Source of the DNA: Dethiosulfovibrio russensis
GTDB taxonomy: Bacteria; Synergistota; Synergistia; Synergistales; Dethiosulfovibrionaceae
NCBI RefSeq assembly: GCF_021568855.1
Contig: NZ_JAKGUG010000002.1
Span: 186,001-250,000, forward strand
Reading direction: 5' to 3'
Length of the DNA stretch: 64,000 nt
The notes below the pieces were generated by a model. That model worked only from the letters and a program-made list of their open reading frames with translations. It was not told the DNA's origin and did no database searches. The translations under genes were made by a program, and so were the position numbers. Positions 53,326 through 63,299 of the stretch are shown here, piece by piece. Position 1 is the first letter of the stretch; each line of letters starts with the position of its first letter.

Positions 53326-54830
53326 TTTCCCAATCCCAACTCGAATCCTACCTCTGGGGCGCGGCTACCTTGCTGCGCGGCTATATCGATGCCGGGGACT
53401 ACAAGCAGTTCATCTTCCCGCTACTGTTCTACAAACGCCTGTGCGACGTCTATGACGAGGAGCTGGTCGATGCGCTGGAGGAGTCCGGCGGCGATCAGGA
53501 ATACGCCGCGCTTCCCGAACAGCACCGCTTTCAGATTCCGGAGGACGCTCACTGGAAGGCCACACGCACCAAGGTCAAGAACGTCGGTAAGGCCATTCAG
53601 GATGCACTGCGGGCTATCGAAACAGCCAACCCCGACACCCTGTACGGGGTCTTCGGCGACGCTCAGTGGACCAACAAGGACCGCCTGCCGGACCACATGC
53701 TGCGCGAGCTCATCGAGCACTTCAGTTCGCAGACGCTTTCGCTCTCGAACTGCCCGGAAGATGAGCTGGGCGTGGGCTACGAGTTTCTGATCAAAAAGTT
53801 CGCCGACGATTCCGGCCACACCGCTGCGGAGTTCTATACCAACCGCACCGTGGTTCATCTGATGACCGAGATGCTCGAACCCAAACCGGGTGAGTCGATC
53901 TATGACCCCACCTGCGGTTCGGCGGGCATGCTGCTCTCCGCCGTAGCTCACCTGAAGCGACAGAATAAGGAGTGGCGGAACCTGCGACTGTTCGGCCAGG
54001 AGCGCAACCTGCTCACCTCCGCCATCGGCCGGATGAACCTGTTCTTGCACGGCGTTGAGGACTTCCGTATCGTCCGGGGCGATACCCTGGGTAACCCCGC
54101 CTTTGTCGAAGGCGACCGGCTCATGCAGTTCGATGTGGTCCTGGCCAATCCACCGTACTCCATCAAACAGTGGGACCGCGATGCATGGTCCGCCGATCCG
54201 TGGGGCCGAAACCTCTACGGCACCCCGCCCCAGGGCCGCGCCGACTATGCCTTCTGGCAACACATCATCAAGAGCATGAAGGCCAAGAGCGGCCGCTGCG
54301 CAATCCTGTTTCCGCATGGTGTCCTCTTCCGCAATGAAGAACTGGCCATGCGCGAGAAACTGGTCGCCCACGACGTGGTGGAGTGTGTGCTGGGCCTCGG
54401 CCCAAACCTCTTTTACAACTCACCCATGGAAGCCTGCGTCGTTATCTGTCGGATGAACAAGCCTAAAGAGCGCAGGAACAAGGTGCTCTTCATCAACGCG
54501 GTGAACGAGGTGACACGCGAACGGGCACAGAGCTTCCTCACTAACGACCACATCCAGCGCATTGTCGCCGCCTACAAGGCTTTCGGTGACGAGGACGGCT
54601 TTGCCCGGGTGGTCAGCAATGACGAGGTGCGGGAGAAAGGCAGCAACCTAAGCATCCCGCTCTACGTTCGATCGGACAACGGAAACGGCAATAGCAACGG
54701 AGCAGCCGAAACGATCAGCCTCAAGCAGGCCATTGCGAACTGGCAGCAAAGCTCGATGGCATTGCGGGAATCGATGGAGGGTCTTTTTGAGGTTCTTGAA
54801 AATGTAGAGGGAATAGGAGGTAAGGAATGA
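53322..54830 (+). CDS. hsdM: Second type I methyltransferase subunit, HsdM2
   Basis: 502 residues, with GGAGG before the ATG at 53322. It is a paralogue of HsdM1 (same order: LWGAATLLRGYIDAGDYKQF; SAM motif DPTCGSAGMLLSAV near residue 195; catalytic NPPY near 276). Both copies keep all catalytic motifs but differ throughout, so they may form a heterodimer or serve two specificities with the one HsdS. The stop overlaps the next start (ATGA). Confidence 0.9.
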   Translation: MISQSQLESYLWGAATLLRGYIDAGDYKQFIFPLLFYKRLCDVYDEELVDALEESGGDQEYAALPEQHRFQIPEDAHWKATRTKVKNVGKAIQDALRAIETANPDTLYGVFGDAQWTNKDRLPDHMLRELIEHFSSQTLSLSNCPEDELGVGYEFLIKKFADDSGHTAAEFYTNRTVVHLMTEMLEPKPGESIYDPTCGSAGMLLSAVAHLKRQNKEWRNLRLFGQERNLLTSAIGRMNLFLHGVEDFRIVRGDTLGNPAFVEGDRLMQFDVVLANPPYSIKQWDRDAWSADPWGRNLYGTPPQGRADYAFWQHIIKSMKAKSGRCAILFPHGVLFRNEELAMREKLVAHDVVECVLGLGPNLFYNSPMEACVVICRMNKPKERRNKVLFINAVNEVTRERAQSFLTNDHIQRIVAAYKAFGDEDGFARVVSNDEVREKGSNLSIPLYVRSDNGNGNSNGAAETISLKQAIANWQQSSMALRESMEGLFEVLENVEGIGGKE

Positions 54831-57598
54831 ACATCGGATGGAACTGGACCGGTGCCAAATGGTGGAAGTTCGATTTCCACAGTCATACTCCAGAATCAGA
54901 TGACTATGGGAAAGGGCATAACCAGGCTCAGTTTAAACAGATTTCCCATAAGGATTGGCTGCTCAACTACATGCGGCAAGGCATCGATTGCGTCGCGGTG
55001 ACGGATCACAATTCAGGTGCCTGGATTGATCCACTTAAGCAGGCACTCCAAGAATTGGCATCCGAAAATCATGCGGATTATCGCCCGCTATATCTTTTCC
55101 CCAGCGTTGAGATTACCGTTCAGGGGAATATTCATATCCTGGCCATTTTCGGCCCAAACAAGACCACCTCGGATATCGATTCGCTGCTCGGTGCGGTGAG
55201 GTATCGCGCCACCAAGGGAAAGAGCGACGGCTGTTCTGAATGCTCCGCTGTTGAGGTGATTGACGAAATTGCAAGGTCAGGCGGACTTGCTATACCTGCT
55301 CATGTCGATCAGACCAACGGACTTTTTAAGGTTTGTACCGGCAACACACTGGAGCAGGTGCTAGACAACAAGTGTGTATTTGCCATGGAGGTCACAAACC
55401 TTGCTCAGGCAAAACCGCAGCTCTACATCAACAAAAATTTGAATTGGGCGGAGGTTCTTGGAACCGATTCCCATCATCCGTCTGGAACCGATGGTCAGCG
55501 TTATCCCGGTAGTCATTTTACCTGGGTAAAAATGTCGGAGCCATCTTATGATGGTTTACGGTTGGCACTTATTGATGGTTCTCTCTCTCTGAAACGTTCA
55601 GATAGTTTCACAAGTGACCCCAATACCCATGGACAACTCACCATCGAAAGCATCGTGGTTGACGATGCGAAGTACCTGGGGCGAGGGGAATCCTTTTCCT
55701 GCCAACTGAACCCCTGGCTAAACACTATCATTGGTGGACGAGGTACCGGGAAATCGACTTCGTTGGAGTTCCTGCGGATTACTCTCAAGAGGAAGGGAGA
55801 AATCCCCAAGAGCCTTGAAAAGGAATTTACAAAATACAGTCAAACGTCAAGCAACCGCCAGGATGAAGGGCTGCTAAAAGATATCACGAAAATCACCGTC
55901 GGCTTCCGAAAAGACGGTGGCCGCTTTCGAATCACCTGGTCTAACGCCGACGACAGGCACACCATAGAGGAGGAGACCGCTCCCGGAACCTGGAGAACTT
56001 CCGAGGGAGACATCGCACAACGGTTCCCTGTCAGAATTTACAGTCAGAAGCAGATTTTCGAGTTGGCGAAGCATCCCCATGCGCTCTTGCAGGTTATCGA
56101 TGATGCCCCGGCGGTCAATCATCGTGATTGGCAACTTGAGTGGGAGGAACTGTTTTCCAAATATCTCTCAATTCGCGCCCAGGAGCGTGAAGTTCAGGCC
56201 GGACTTCAGGAAGAATCGGTAATCAAAGGTCAGCTTGAGGACGTCAAACGCAAGCTCGAGGTTTTTGAAAAGGCGGGCCATGCTGATGTCCTTAAGACTT
56301 ACCAGCTTAGGCAGAACCAGAGCAAGACCATCGACTCTTGGGAAAAGACCTGGGAAGGTTCCGCTGAAAAGGTCCGAGACATTTCAGGAAGCCTGTTGCC
56401 GCCAGAATTGGATTCACAACATTTCGACGTTGGGAATGCGGATGATAAAGAGCTGATCGACACTGCAGCGGGCGTCCGTTCAACATTCGAAAAACTCCAG
56501 AGTGAGATGAATTCAATCGCACAGCGGATTGATGATGCGAAGAGCGTATGGAATCAAGTGCGACCAGACCTAGAGATATCGAAGAAAATCACAACGGCGA
56601 ACCGAGAATACACCGACCTCCTCGGTCAACTCAGCGCGGCAGGTGCGGGCGATCCTTCCGCATATGGCGTTCTGGTTAAGCAGCGGCAAGATCTTGAGGA
56701 GAAGTTTAAGGGATTCAACAAGAAGAGAGAAACTCTTTCGCAGCATCAGAAGGACGCGGAAGTGTGCTTGGGCAAGCTCCGTGAGCATCGGGCCAAGATA
56801 ACCAAGCTTCGCGAGGACTTTCTCAAGGATACCCTCGCCGGCAATTCATATGTACAGATCAATGTCATTCCATTTGGCAACAAGATCACGGTTGAGGAAG
56901 AGTTCCGTAACCTGATCGACCGGGGCAATGGCGGCTTTGATCGCGACATCGGCGTGGTCGATGGGGATGAGGGCCTGCTGGCTACACTGACGCAGAACTC
57001 TTCCAAAAACATGGAAGAAAAAATTGTAAAGTTAAAAAAAATCCTGATAGAACTCTATCATGACAAACCAGAAGCGGTAGCGAAGGCTAAAGATAGGCGT
57101 TTTGTGACACATATTCAAGCTCTGCCTCCAGAACAAATAGATCGAATTCTTTGTTGGTACCCCGAAGACTCGTTGAACGTTACATACAGCCTCAAGAACA
57201 GTGAGAGCTTCAAACCCGTGGAACAAGGTTCGCCAGGACAAAAAACGGCTGCGCTCCTAGCTTTTATACTTTCATATGGCAATGAGCCTCTTGTGCTTGA
57301 TCAGCCAGAAGACGATCTCGACAACCACTTGATCTATGACCTGATCGTGACGCAACTGCGGGAGATTAAACAGAAACGACAGGTGCTGGTGGTTACACAT
57401 AACGCCAACATCGTCGTGAATGGTGATGCGGAGAATGTAGTGGCTCTCGATGTAAGGTCGGGACAAACACGAATAGTAACTCAAGGAGCTCTGCAAGACC
57501 TTTCTGTAAGAAAAGAAATTTGTCGGATAATGGAGGGCGGTAAAACCGCCCTAACTGAGCGTTACAGACGAATAATGGCAGGAGATATCAAAGGTTGA
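54827..57598 (+). CDS. TrlF-like PHP-domain and SMC-type ATPase
   Basis: 923 residues. N-terminal PHP phosphoesterase domain: FDFHSHTPESDDYG (about residue 16), AVTDHNSGAW and GTDSHHPSG. An ABC/SMC ATPase then follows: Walker A GGRGTGKSTS near 302, a long coiled-coil region (about 430-690) and the C-terminal half LVLDQPEDDLDNHLI near 823. Such proteins are known as accessories within type I systems; the PHP domain could cleave DNA or nucleotides, but activity is inferred. Its overlap with both hsdM2 (ATGA) and hsdS (TTGA) shows it is built into this operon. Confidence 0.85.
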   Translation: MNIGWNWTGAKWWKFDFHSHTPESDDYGKGHNQAQFKQISHKDWLLNYMRQGIDCVAVTDHNSGAWIDPLKQALQELASENHADYRPLYLFPSVEITVQGNIHILAIFGPNKTTSDIDSLLGAVRYRATKGKSDGCSECSAVEVIDEIARSGGLAIPAHVDQTNGLFKVCTGNTLEQVLDNKCVFAMEVTNLAQAKPQLYINKNLNWAEVLGTDSHHPSGTDGQRYPGSHFTWVKMSEPSYDGLRLALIDGSLSLKRSDSFTSDPNTHGQLTIESIVVDDAKYLGRGESFSCQLNPWLNTIIGGRGTGKSTSLEFLRITLKRKGEIPKSLEKEFTKYSQTSSNRQDEGLLKDITKITVGFRKDGGRFRITWSNADDRHTIEEETAPGTWRTSEGDIAQRFPVRIYSQKQIFELAKHPHALLQVIDDAPAVNHRDWQLEWEELFSKYLSIRAQEREVQAGLQEESVIKGQLEDVKRKLEVFEKAGHADVLKTYQLRQNQSKTIDSWEKTWEGSAEKVRDISGSLLPPELDSQHFDVGNADDKELIDTAAGVRSTFEKLQSEMNSIAQRIDDAKSVWNQVRPDLEISKKITTANREYTDLLGQLSAAGAGDPSAYGVLVKQRQDLEEKFKGFNKKRETLSQHQKDAEVCLGKLREHRAKITKLREDFLKDTLAGNSYVQINVIPFGNKITVEEEFRNLIDRGNGGFDRDIGVVDGDEGLLATLTQNSSKNMEEKIVKLKKILIELYHDKPEAVAKAKDRRFVTHIQALPPEQIDRILCWYPEDSLNVTYSLKNSESFKPVEQGSPGQKTAALLAFILSYGNEPLVLDQPEDDLDNHLIYDLIVTQLREIKQKRQVLVVTHNANIVVNGDAENVVALDVRSGQTRIVTQGALQDLSVRKEICRIMEGGKTALTERYRRIMAGDIKG

Positions 57599-58797
57599 GC
57601 ACACAATCTCTGAAACCCAGTTGGAAGATAGTAAAATTCGACGATATCGCCCAGAACGTTGCTGTGCGGGTGGATCCTGCCGATGCCAAGACTGACGTCT
57701 ATGTAGGGTTGGAACATCTCGACCCCAGCACGATTCATCTGCGCCAGTGGGGTCACCCTTCCGATGTCATCGGACAGAAGCTGGCCTTCAAAAAGGGCGA
57801 TGTGATTTTCGGCCGCCGCCGTGCATATCAGCGCAAGCTTGCTGTGGCCGAGCTTGATGGTATCTGCTCGGCTCATGCCATGGTCGTCCGTGCAAAACCC
57901 AATATGATTCTGCCTGAGTTTTTGCCGTTCTTCCTGCAATCCGACATGTTCATGGAGCGGGCCATCGAAATATCGGTGGGCTCGCTCTCACCGACGATCA
58001 ACTGGAAGACTCTGAAAATACAGGAATTCCCGCTGCCGCCCATTGATGAACAGAAGCGCATTGCCGAGATCCTGTGGGCGGCGGATGAGGCGGTGGAAAC
58101 AAAGTCCCGTGTGATTAGTGAGTTCGCTGTCTCATGGCAAAAGCTCATTGATTCGATTGTCCCAAACCCGGACGATTCTTCAAGTCGGACTGTAGTTCGC
58201 CTTGATGACCTTTGTTCGATGCAAAATGGACGACCATTTCCAAGCTCTGCATATTCGGAACATGGTTTTAAGTTGCTGCGTCCCGGAAATCTTGCTCCCG
58301 ATGGAAGTCTCAGTTGGGCGAAAGGCTCGACGGTGCATCTTGACGAAAAATATGTGCAAGAAAACTCTGGCTGGGTCGTTCGTCCTGGCGATGTCGTAGT
58401 CAATCTTACAGCCCAATCCCTCGAAGACGGATTTATGGGGAGAGTTTGTTTGGCCGTTGAAGGCGACGATAGTCTGTTGAACCAGCGTTTAGGAAGATTC
58501 CTTTGTAACGAAGGGGTCGAAAGCGAGTATCTATACCGTGTTCTGCAAACATCACGTTTCCGTCGGATGGTGGAAGCACGGTGTGAGGGCAGCAAGGTCA
58601 GACATACATACTTCCGCCACTTTGCTGACCTGCCTGTTGTCAAGGTAACCCATAAGGAGCAAAGGGAAATAATGCAAGCTGCGAGTTTCATTGATGTAGC
58701 AAGAAAGGCAGCAAAAGATTCTGTCCGTGATTCGAGAGCCTTGCTGGATAGGCTCGTTAACGGATTTATCAAAAACGGAGAAACCGCCCATGTTTAA
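57595..58797 (+). CDS. hsdS: Type I specificity subunit HsdS
   Basis: 400 residues from a TTG in the stop of the ATPase gene. Two target-recognition domains, each followed by a spacer helix: the first ends at LKIQEFPLPPIDEQKRIAEI, typical of HsdS; the second runs from RLDDLCSMQNGRPFPSSAYS to the end. It sets the two-part DNA sequence recognised by the methylase and nuclease. The target sequence cannot be predicted. The second half is more A/T-rich than the first, which suggests a domain exchange. Confidence 0.9.
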   Translation: MSTQSLKPSWKIVKFDDIAQNVAVRVDPADAKTDVYVGLEHLDPSTIHLRQWGHPSDVIGQKLAFKKGDVIFGRRRAYQRKLAVAELDGICSAHAMVVRAKPNMILPEFLPFFLQSDMFMERAIEISVGSLSPTINWKTLKIQEFPLPPIDEQKRIAEILWAADEAVETKSRVISEFAVSWQKLIDSIVPNPDDSSSRTVVRLDDLCSMQNGRPFPSSAYSEHGFKLLRPGNLAPDGSLSWAKGSTVHLDEKYVQENSGWVVRPGDVVVNLTAQSLEDGFMGRVCLAVEGDDSLLNQRLGRFLCNEGVESEYLYRVLQTSRFRRMVEARCEGSKVRHTYFRHFADLPVVKVTHKEQREIMQAASFIDVARKAAKDSVRDSRALLDRLVNGFIKNGETAHV

Positions 58798-58852
58798 CGA
58801 AGAAAACACGGTCGAACAGATGGTTCTCGACACGCTCTGTGGCGACGTGTAG
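58790..58852 (+). pseudogene. Relic of a second hsdR start
   Basis: 20 codons, MFNEENTVEQMVLDTLCGDV and stop. They match the beginning of the intact hsdR product (NEGNTVEQFVLDTLSD) placed about 90 bases further on. The start overlaps the end of hsdS as other genes in the chain do. This appears to be the N terminus of a former hsdR that was replaced by the present gene. Confidence 0.7.
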
Positions 58853-58877
58853 AGAAGTTTGAAGGGTGAGGTGTGAA

Positions 58878-61859
58878 ATGACCTACTTCAATGAGGGAAA
58901 TACGGTTGAACAATTCGTGCTGGACACACTGTCTGACCGAGACAATCAGTGGCGCGTTGCCGAACCGAAAGCTGATTATCTCGATTCACACCTCACGCTT
59001 CAGATTTCAAGCCTTAAATGGCGCTTCGTGTCCGCCGAGGAGCTGCCCCGTCAACACTCCAACGTGTTGGTGGAATCGATGATTCGCGACGCTCTCATCC
59101 GCCTGAACCCGGAAATCAAGGCCCAGCCCGACCGCGCCGACGAGGTGCTCTACCGCCTGCGGACCATTCCGCTGTCGGTGCAGAGCGAAGGCCTGGTGCG
59201 GGCCAACGAGCTGTTCGCCGAATGGCTGCGGGGCGAGAAGTCCATGCCCTTCGGCGAGCGAGGCGAACACACGCCGGTGCGTCTGATCGACTTCGAGAAT
59301 CTCAGCAACAACGATTACGTGATCACCAATCAGTGGGTCTATCCGGTCAAGGAAGGCGGCCGCCGCTTCGACATCATCATGCTGGTCAACGGCATCCCGC
59401 TGGTGGTCGGCGAGGCCAAGACACCGGTGCGCCCGGCGGTGACCTGGGTAGACGGGGCCAGCGACATCCACAACGGCTATGAACAGAGCGTGCCGCAGAT
59501 GTTCGTGCCCAACGTCTTCTCCTTTGCCACCGAAGGCAAATGCTATCGCTACGGCTCGGTGCACATGCCCATCGATATCTGGGGACCGTGGCACGAGGGC
59601 GATAACAAATCCGAAGGCACGCTTGTCGACGTGCAGCGCTCCATCCGGTCCATGTTGCGTCCGGATATAGTGCTGGACATCCTGCAGAACTTCACCCTGT
59701 TCGCCACCGACAAGAAGCACCGGCGCATCAAGATCATCTGCCGTTATCAGCAGTACGAAGGCGCTAACCTGATGGTGGCCCGCGTGGTCAAGGGCTATCC
59801 CAAAAAGGGCCTGATCTGGCATTTCCAGGGCTCGGGCAAGTCGCTGCTGATGGTCTTCGCGGCGCAGAAGCTGCGGATGCACCGCAAGCTCGGCAACCCC
59901 ACGGTGATGATCGTGGTGGACCGCATCGACCTGGACACCCAGATCACCGCCACCTTCAACGCCGCCGATATCCCGAACATGATCGGCGCAGCCACCCGGC
60001 AGGAACTGCAAAGCCTGCTGGCAGTCGATACCCGCAAGATCATCATCACCACCATTCACAAGTTCGGCGAGGCGGACGGTAGGCTGAACGAGCGTTCGAA
60101 CATCATCGTGATGGTGGACGAGGCGCACCGCACCCAGGAAGGCTATCTGGGCCGTAAGATGCGCGACGCGCTGCCCAACGCCTTTCTCTTTGGCCTGACC
60201 GGCACGCCGATCAACAAGCGGGACCGCAACACTTTCTGGGCCTTCGGAGCGAACGAGGACGAGCAGGGCTATATGAGCCGCTACTCCTTCCAGGACTCGA
60301 TCCGGGACAAGGCCACGCTGCCGCTCCATTTCGAGGCGGTGGACGTGAAGCTGCATATCGACAAGGACGCCATCGACGAAGCCTACTCCCAGATGACCGA
60401 TGAGCTGAGCGAACTGGATCGTGACGACCTGGCCAAACGGGCCGCCAAGATGGCGATTCTGATCAAGGCCCCGGCGCGGGTGAACGCCATCTGCCGACAC
60501 ATCGTCAAGCACTTCCAGGAGAAGGTGGATCCGAACGGCTTCAAGGCCCAGGTAGTGACCTTCGACCGCGAATGCTGCGTGCTCTACAAGAAGGCTATGG
60601 ACGAGTTGGTCGGTCCGGAGGCCAGCGCCATCGTCATGCACACCCAGGGTGGAAAATCCGATGAATATGCGGAATGGAAACTGGCCAAGGACGAGGAGGG
60701 AAAACTCCTCGACCGATTCCGCGATCCGAACGACCCACTCAAGTTCCTGATCGTCACCTCCAAGCTGCTGACCGGCTTCGATGCGCCGATTCTACAGGTG
60801 ATGTACCTCGACAAGCCGATGAAGGATCACAACCTGCTACAGGCCATCTGCCGCACCAACCGTGTCTACCCCGGCAAGACCCACGGCCTGATCGTGGATT
60901 ACCTGGGCATCTTCGATGACGTAGCCACGGCCCTCGATTTCGATGAGAAGTCGGTTCAGAAGGTCATCACCAATCTGGACGACCTCAAGGAAGAGCTGCC
61001 CGGCATGGTGGCGAGATGCCTGGCTTTCTTCCCTGGCGTGGACCGTACCGTCAGCGGCTACGAGGGGCTGATCGCGGCGCAGGATTGCCTGCCGGATAAC
61101 GAGGCCCGGGACAAGTTCGCGGCAGAATACTCGGTGCTTTCCCGTCTGTGGGAGGCGCTGTCTCCCGATCCCTGTCTCGGCCTTTATGAAAAGGACTACA
61201 ATTGGCTGACCCAGGTATATGAGTCGGTGAAACCACCGAGCGGCAATGGCAAGCTGCTCTGGCACGCCCTGGGGGCCAAGACCATCGAGTTGGTGCATGA
61301 GAACGTGCATCTGGAGACGGTGCGCGACGACCTGGACACCCTGGTGATGGACGCCGAGGTACTCGAAGGGCTGCTCGATGCTAAGGACCCGGACAAGAAA
61401 TCCAAGGAAATCGAGATCAAGCTCATCGCTCGCCTGCGCAAGCACAAGGATAATCCGAGGTTTGTCGCCCTGGGCGAACGCCTTGAAAAGCTCAAGGAGC
61501 GGCACGAACAGGGCCTGCTCCACAGCCTCGACTTCCTCAAGGAGCTACTGACCTTGGCCAGGGAGGTCGTCCAGGCCGAGAAGCAGGTGGACCCAGTCGA
61601 TGAACAGGCCAAGGCCAAAGCGGCCCTGACCGAACTGTTCGCCGAGGTGAAGAGCGGCAAGACGCCGATGGTGGTCGAGCGGATCGTGACCGACATCGAC
61701 GAGATCGTGAGGCTGGTCCGGTTCCCTGGCTGGCAAAATACCAAAGCCGGAGAACGCGAGGTTCAGAAGGCACTGCGCAAAGTGATTTACGTGAAGTACC
61801 AGGTCAAGGACCAGGATCTGTTCGACAAGGCATTCGGATACATCCGGCAGTACTACTAA
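58878..61859 (+). CDS. hsdR: Type I restriction endonuclease subunit HsdR
   Basis: 993 residues. The PD-(D/E)xK nuclease site is seen in IIMLVNGIPLVVGEAKTP near residue 170. The translocase follows with Walker A WHFQGSGKSLL near 315, the box MVDEAHRTQEG near 412, and later helicase motifs (TSKLLTGFDAPILQVMYLD, QAICRTNRVYPGKTHG). The C-terminal helical part binds the methylase core. It moves DNA and cuts unmodified sites. The ATG at 58878 is preferred over a GTG at 58866. Codon use is as in the hsdM genes. Confidence 0.93.
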   Translation: MTYFNEGNTVEQFVLDTLSDRDNQWRVAEPKADYLDSHLTLQISSLKWRFVSAEELPRQHSNVLVESMIRDALIRLNPEIKAQPDRADEVLYRLRTIPLSVQSEGLVRANELFAEWLRGEKSMPFGERGEHTPVRLIDFENLSNNDYVITNQWVYPVKEGGRRFDIIMLVNGIPLVVGEAKTPVRPAVTWVDGASDIHNGYEQSVPQMFVPNVFSFATEGKCYRYGSVHMPIDIWGPWHEGDNKSEGTLVDVQRSIRSMLRPDIVLDILQNFTLFATDKKHRRIKIICRYQQYEGANLMVARVVKGYPKKGLIWHFQGSGKSLLMVFAAQKLRMHRKLGNPTVMIVVDRIDLDTQITATFNAADIPNMIGAATRQELQSLLAVDTRKIIITTIHKFGEADGRLNERSNIIVMVDEAHRTQEGYLGRKMRDALPNAFLFGLTGTPINKRDRNTFWAFGANEDEQGYMSRYSFQDSIRDKATLPLHFEAVDVKLHIDKDAIDEAYSQMTDELSELDRDDLAKRAAKMAILIKAPARVNAICRHIVKHFQEKVDPNGFKAQVVTFDRECCVLYKKAMDELVGPEASAIVMHTQGGKSDEYAEWKLAKDEEGKLLDRFRDPNDPLKFLIVTSKLLTGFDAPILQVMYLDKPMKDHNLLQAICRTNRVYPGKTHGLIVDYLGIFDDVATALDFDEKSVQKVITNLDDLKEELPGMVARCLAFFPGVDRTVSGYEGLIAAQDCLPDNEARDKFAAEYSVLSRLWEALSPDPCLGLYEKDYNWLTQVYESVKPPSGNGKLLWHALGAKTIELVHENVHLETVRDDLDTLVMDAEVLEGLLDAKDPDKKSKEIEIKLIARLRKHKDNPRFVALGERLEKLKERHEQGLLHSLDFLKELLTLAREVVQAEKQVDPVDEQAKAKAALTELFAEVKSGKTPMVVERIVTDIDEIVRLVRFPGWQNTKAGEREVQKALRKVIYVKYQVKDQDLFDKAFGYIRQYY

Positions 61860-61905
61860 TTGAGAACAAGCAGTTTGAGTATATAAAAAAATCACAGCCA
61901 AAAGA

Positions 61906-61931
61906 GTAGGGGAGCCTTCGGGCTCCCCTAC
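61906..61931. terminator. Terminator between hsdR and fumC
   Basis: Stem GTAGGGGAGCC with GGCTCCCCTAC and a TTCG loop, followed by TTCCTTTTA. Sister of the hairpin at 51181-51208. Confidence 0.85.
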
Positions 61932-61937
61932 TTCCTT

Positions 61938-63299
61938 TTAGACCATCTTCTCCGGACGTACCAGCTTGTCGAACTCCTCAGCGGACAGGGTCCCCATGGC
62001 TACCGCCGCCTCTTTCAGTGTAATTCCCTCGGAGTGGGCCTTCTTGGCTATGGCCGCCGCCCCGTCGTAGCCCAGCACAGGCGCCAAGGCCGTGACCAGC
62101 ATCAGAGATCTATCCCTTACCTGGGATATCCGCTCCTCGTCGGCCTCCAGACCCGCCAGGCAACGGTCCGTGAAGGATTCCATTACGTCGCTCAAAAGGC
62201 CTATGGAGTTGAGCACCGCATCGATAATCACGGGCATGAAGACGTTCAGCTGGAAGTTACCCTGGCTGGCGGCCACTCCGACGGTGGTGTCGTTTCCCAT
62301 GACCCTCACCGCCACCATGGTGACGGCCTCCACCTGGGTGGGGTTGACCTTGCCGGGCATAATGGAGCTTCCAGGTTCGTTCGCCGGTATGACAAGCTCT
62401 CCCAGCCCGCACCTTGGCCCGGACGCAAGCCACCTGACGTCGTTGGCTATCTTCATGAGGTCCGCCGCCAGGGCCTTGAGGACACCGTGGAAGGCCACGA
62501 GCTCGTCCTTGCTGGTCAGGGAGTGGAACTTGTCCGGAGCGGTGCTGAAATCGACTCCCGTGAGGTCCCCTATCTCCTGGGCAATCTTTCTTCCGAAGTC
62601 CTCCGGGGCGTTCAGGCCCGTGCCGACCGCCGTACCTCCCAGGGCCAGATCCTTGAGGTATTCCACCGAGGTGATCACCATGGACTGACACCTCTCCATC
62701 ATGCGGACCCAGCCGCCTATCTCCTGTCCCAAGGTCAGGGGGGTGGCATCCTGGAGGTGGGTCCTGCCTATCTTGACCAGGTCTCGGTAACGGTCGCTCT
62801 TCTCCCTCAGGACCTTCGTGATCCTCTCCAGTGCGGGAAGGAGCCTTCTTTCCACCGCCAGTACCGTCGCCACGTGCATGGCGGTGGGGAAGACGTCGTT
62901 GCTGCTCTGGCTTCGGTTCACGTGGTCGTTCGGGTGGATCGAAAGCCTGGAATCGTCCGATGCTACCCTGGCTATCACCTCGTTGACGTTCATGTTCGTC
63001 TGGGTGCCGCTCCCGGTCTGCCAGAGAGACAGGGGGAACTGATCGGAAAAGTCCTCCGACAGTATCCTATCGGCCGCCTTGGCTATGGCTCGTCCTCTGT
63101 CCTCGTCCAAAACCTGAAGCTCCACGTTGACCACTGCTGCGGCCCTCTTTACTAGGACCAAAGCCTCTATTACCTCCTGAGGCATCTTCTCCCTGCCTAT
63201 GGGAAAGTTGTTCAGGCTCCTCTGGGTCTGAGCCCCCCACAGGGCCTCCTCTGGAACCTGGACCTCCCCTAGGGAGTCTCTCTCTGTTCTGGTCTTCAT
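61938..63299 (-). CDS. fumC: Class II fumarate hydratase
   Basis: 453 residues. Class II signatures are all there: GSGTQTNMNVNEV, SQSSNDVFPTAMH, the catalytic histidine in GRTHLQDATPLTLGQE and the family signature GSSIMPGKVNP. It interconverts fumarate and malate without an iron-sulfur cluster. It is monocistronic and complete, unlike the relic at 51209-51349. Its 3' end lies next to the restriction island. Confidence 0.94.
   Translation of the reverse strand: MKTRTERDSLGEVQVPEEALWGAQTQRSLNNFPIGREKMPQEVIEALVLVKRAAAVVNVELQVLDEDRGRAIAKAADRILSEDFSDQFPLSLWQTGSGTQTNMNVNEVIARVASDDSRLSIHPNDHVNRSQSSNDVFPTAMHVATVLAVERRLLPALERITKVLREKSDRYRDLVKIGRTHLQDATPLTLGQEIGGWVRMMERCQSMVITSVEYLKDLALGGTAVGTGLNAPEDFGRKIAQEIGDLTGVDFSTAPDKFHSLTSKDELVAFHGVLKALAADLMKIANDVRWLASGPRCGLGELVIPANEPGSSIMPGKVNPTQVEAVTMVAVRVMGNDTTVGVAASQGNFQLNVFMPVIIDAVLNSIGLLSDVMESFTDRCLAGLEADEERISQVRDRSLMLVTALAPVLGYDGAAAIAKKAHSEGITLKEAAVAMGTLSAEEFDKLVRPEKMV

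Noticed and set aside
59007-60641. 544-codon open frame on the minus strand opposite hsdR
   Set aside because: Antisense shadow of hsdR with no motif; the plus-strand protein shows all HsdR motifs.
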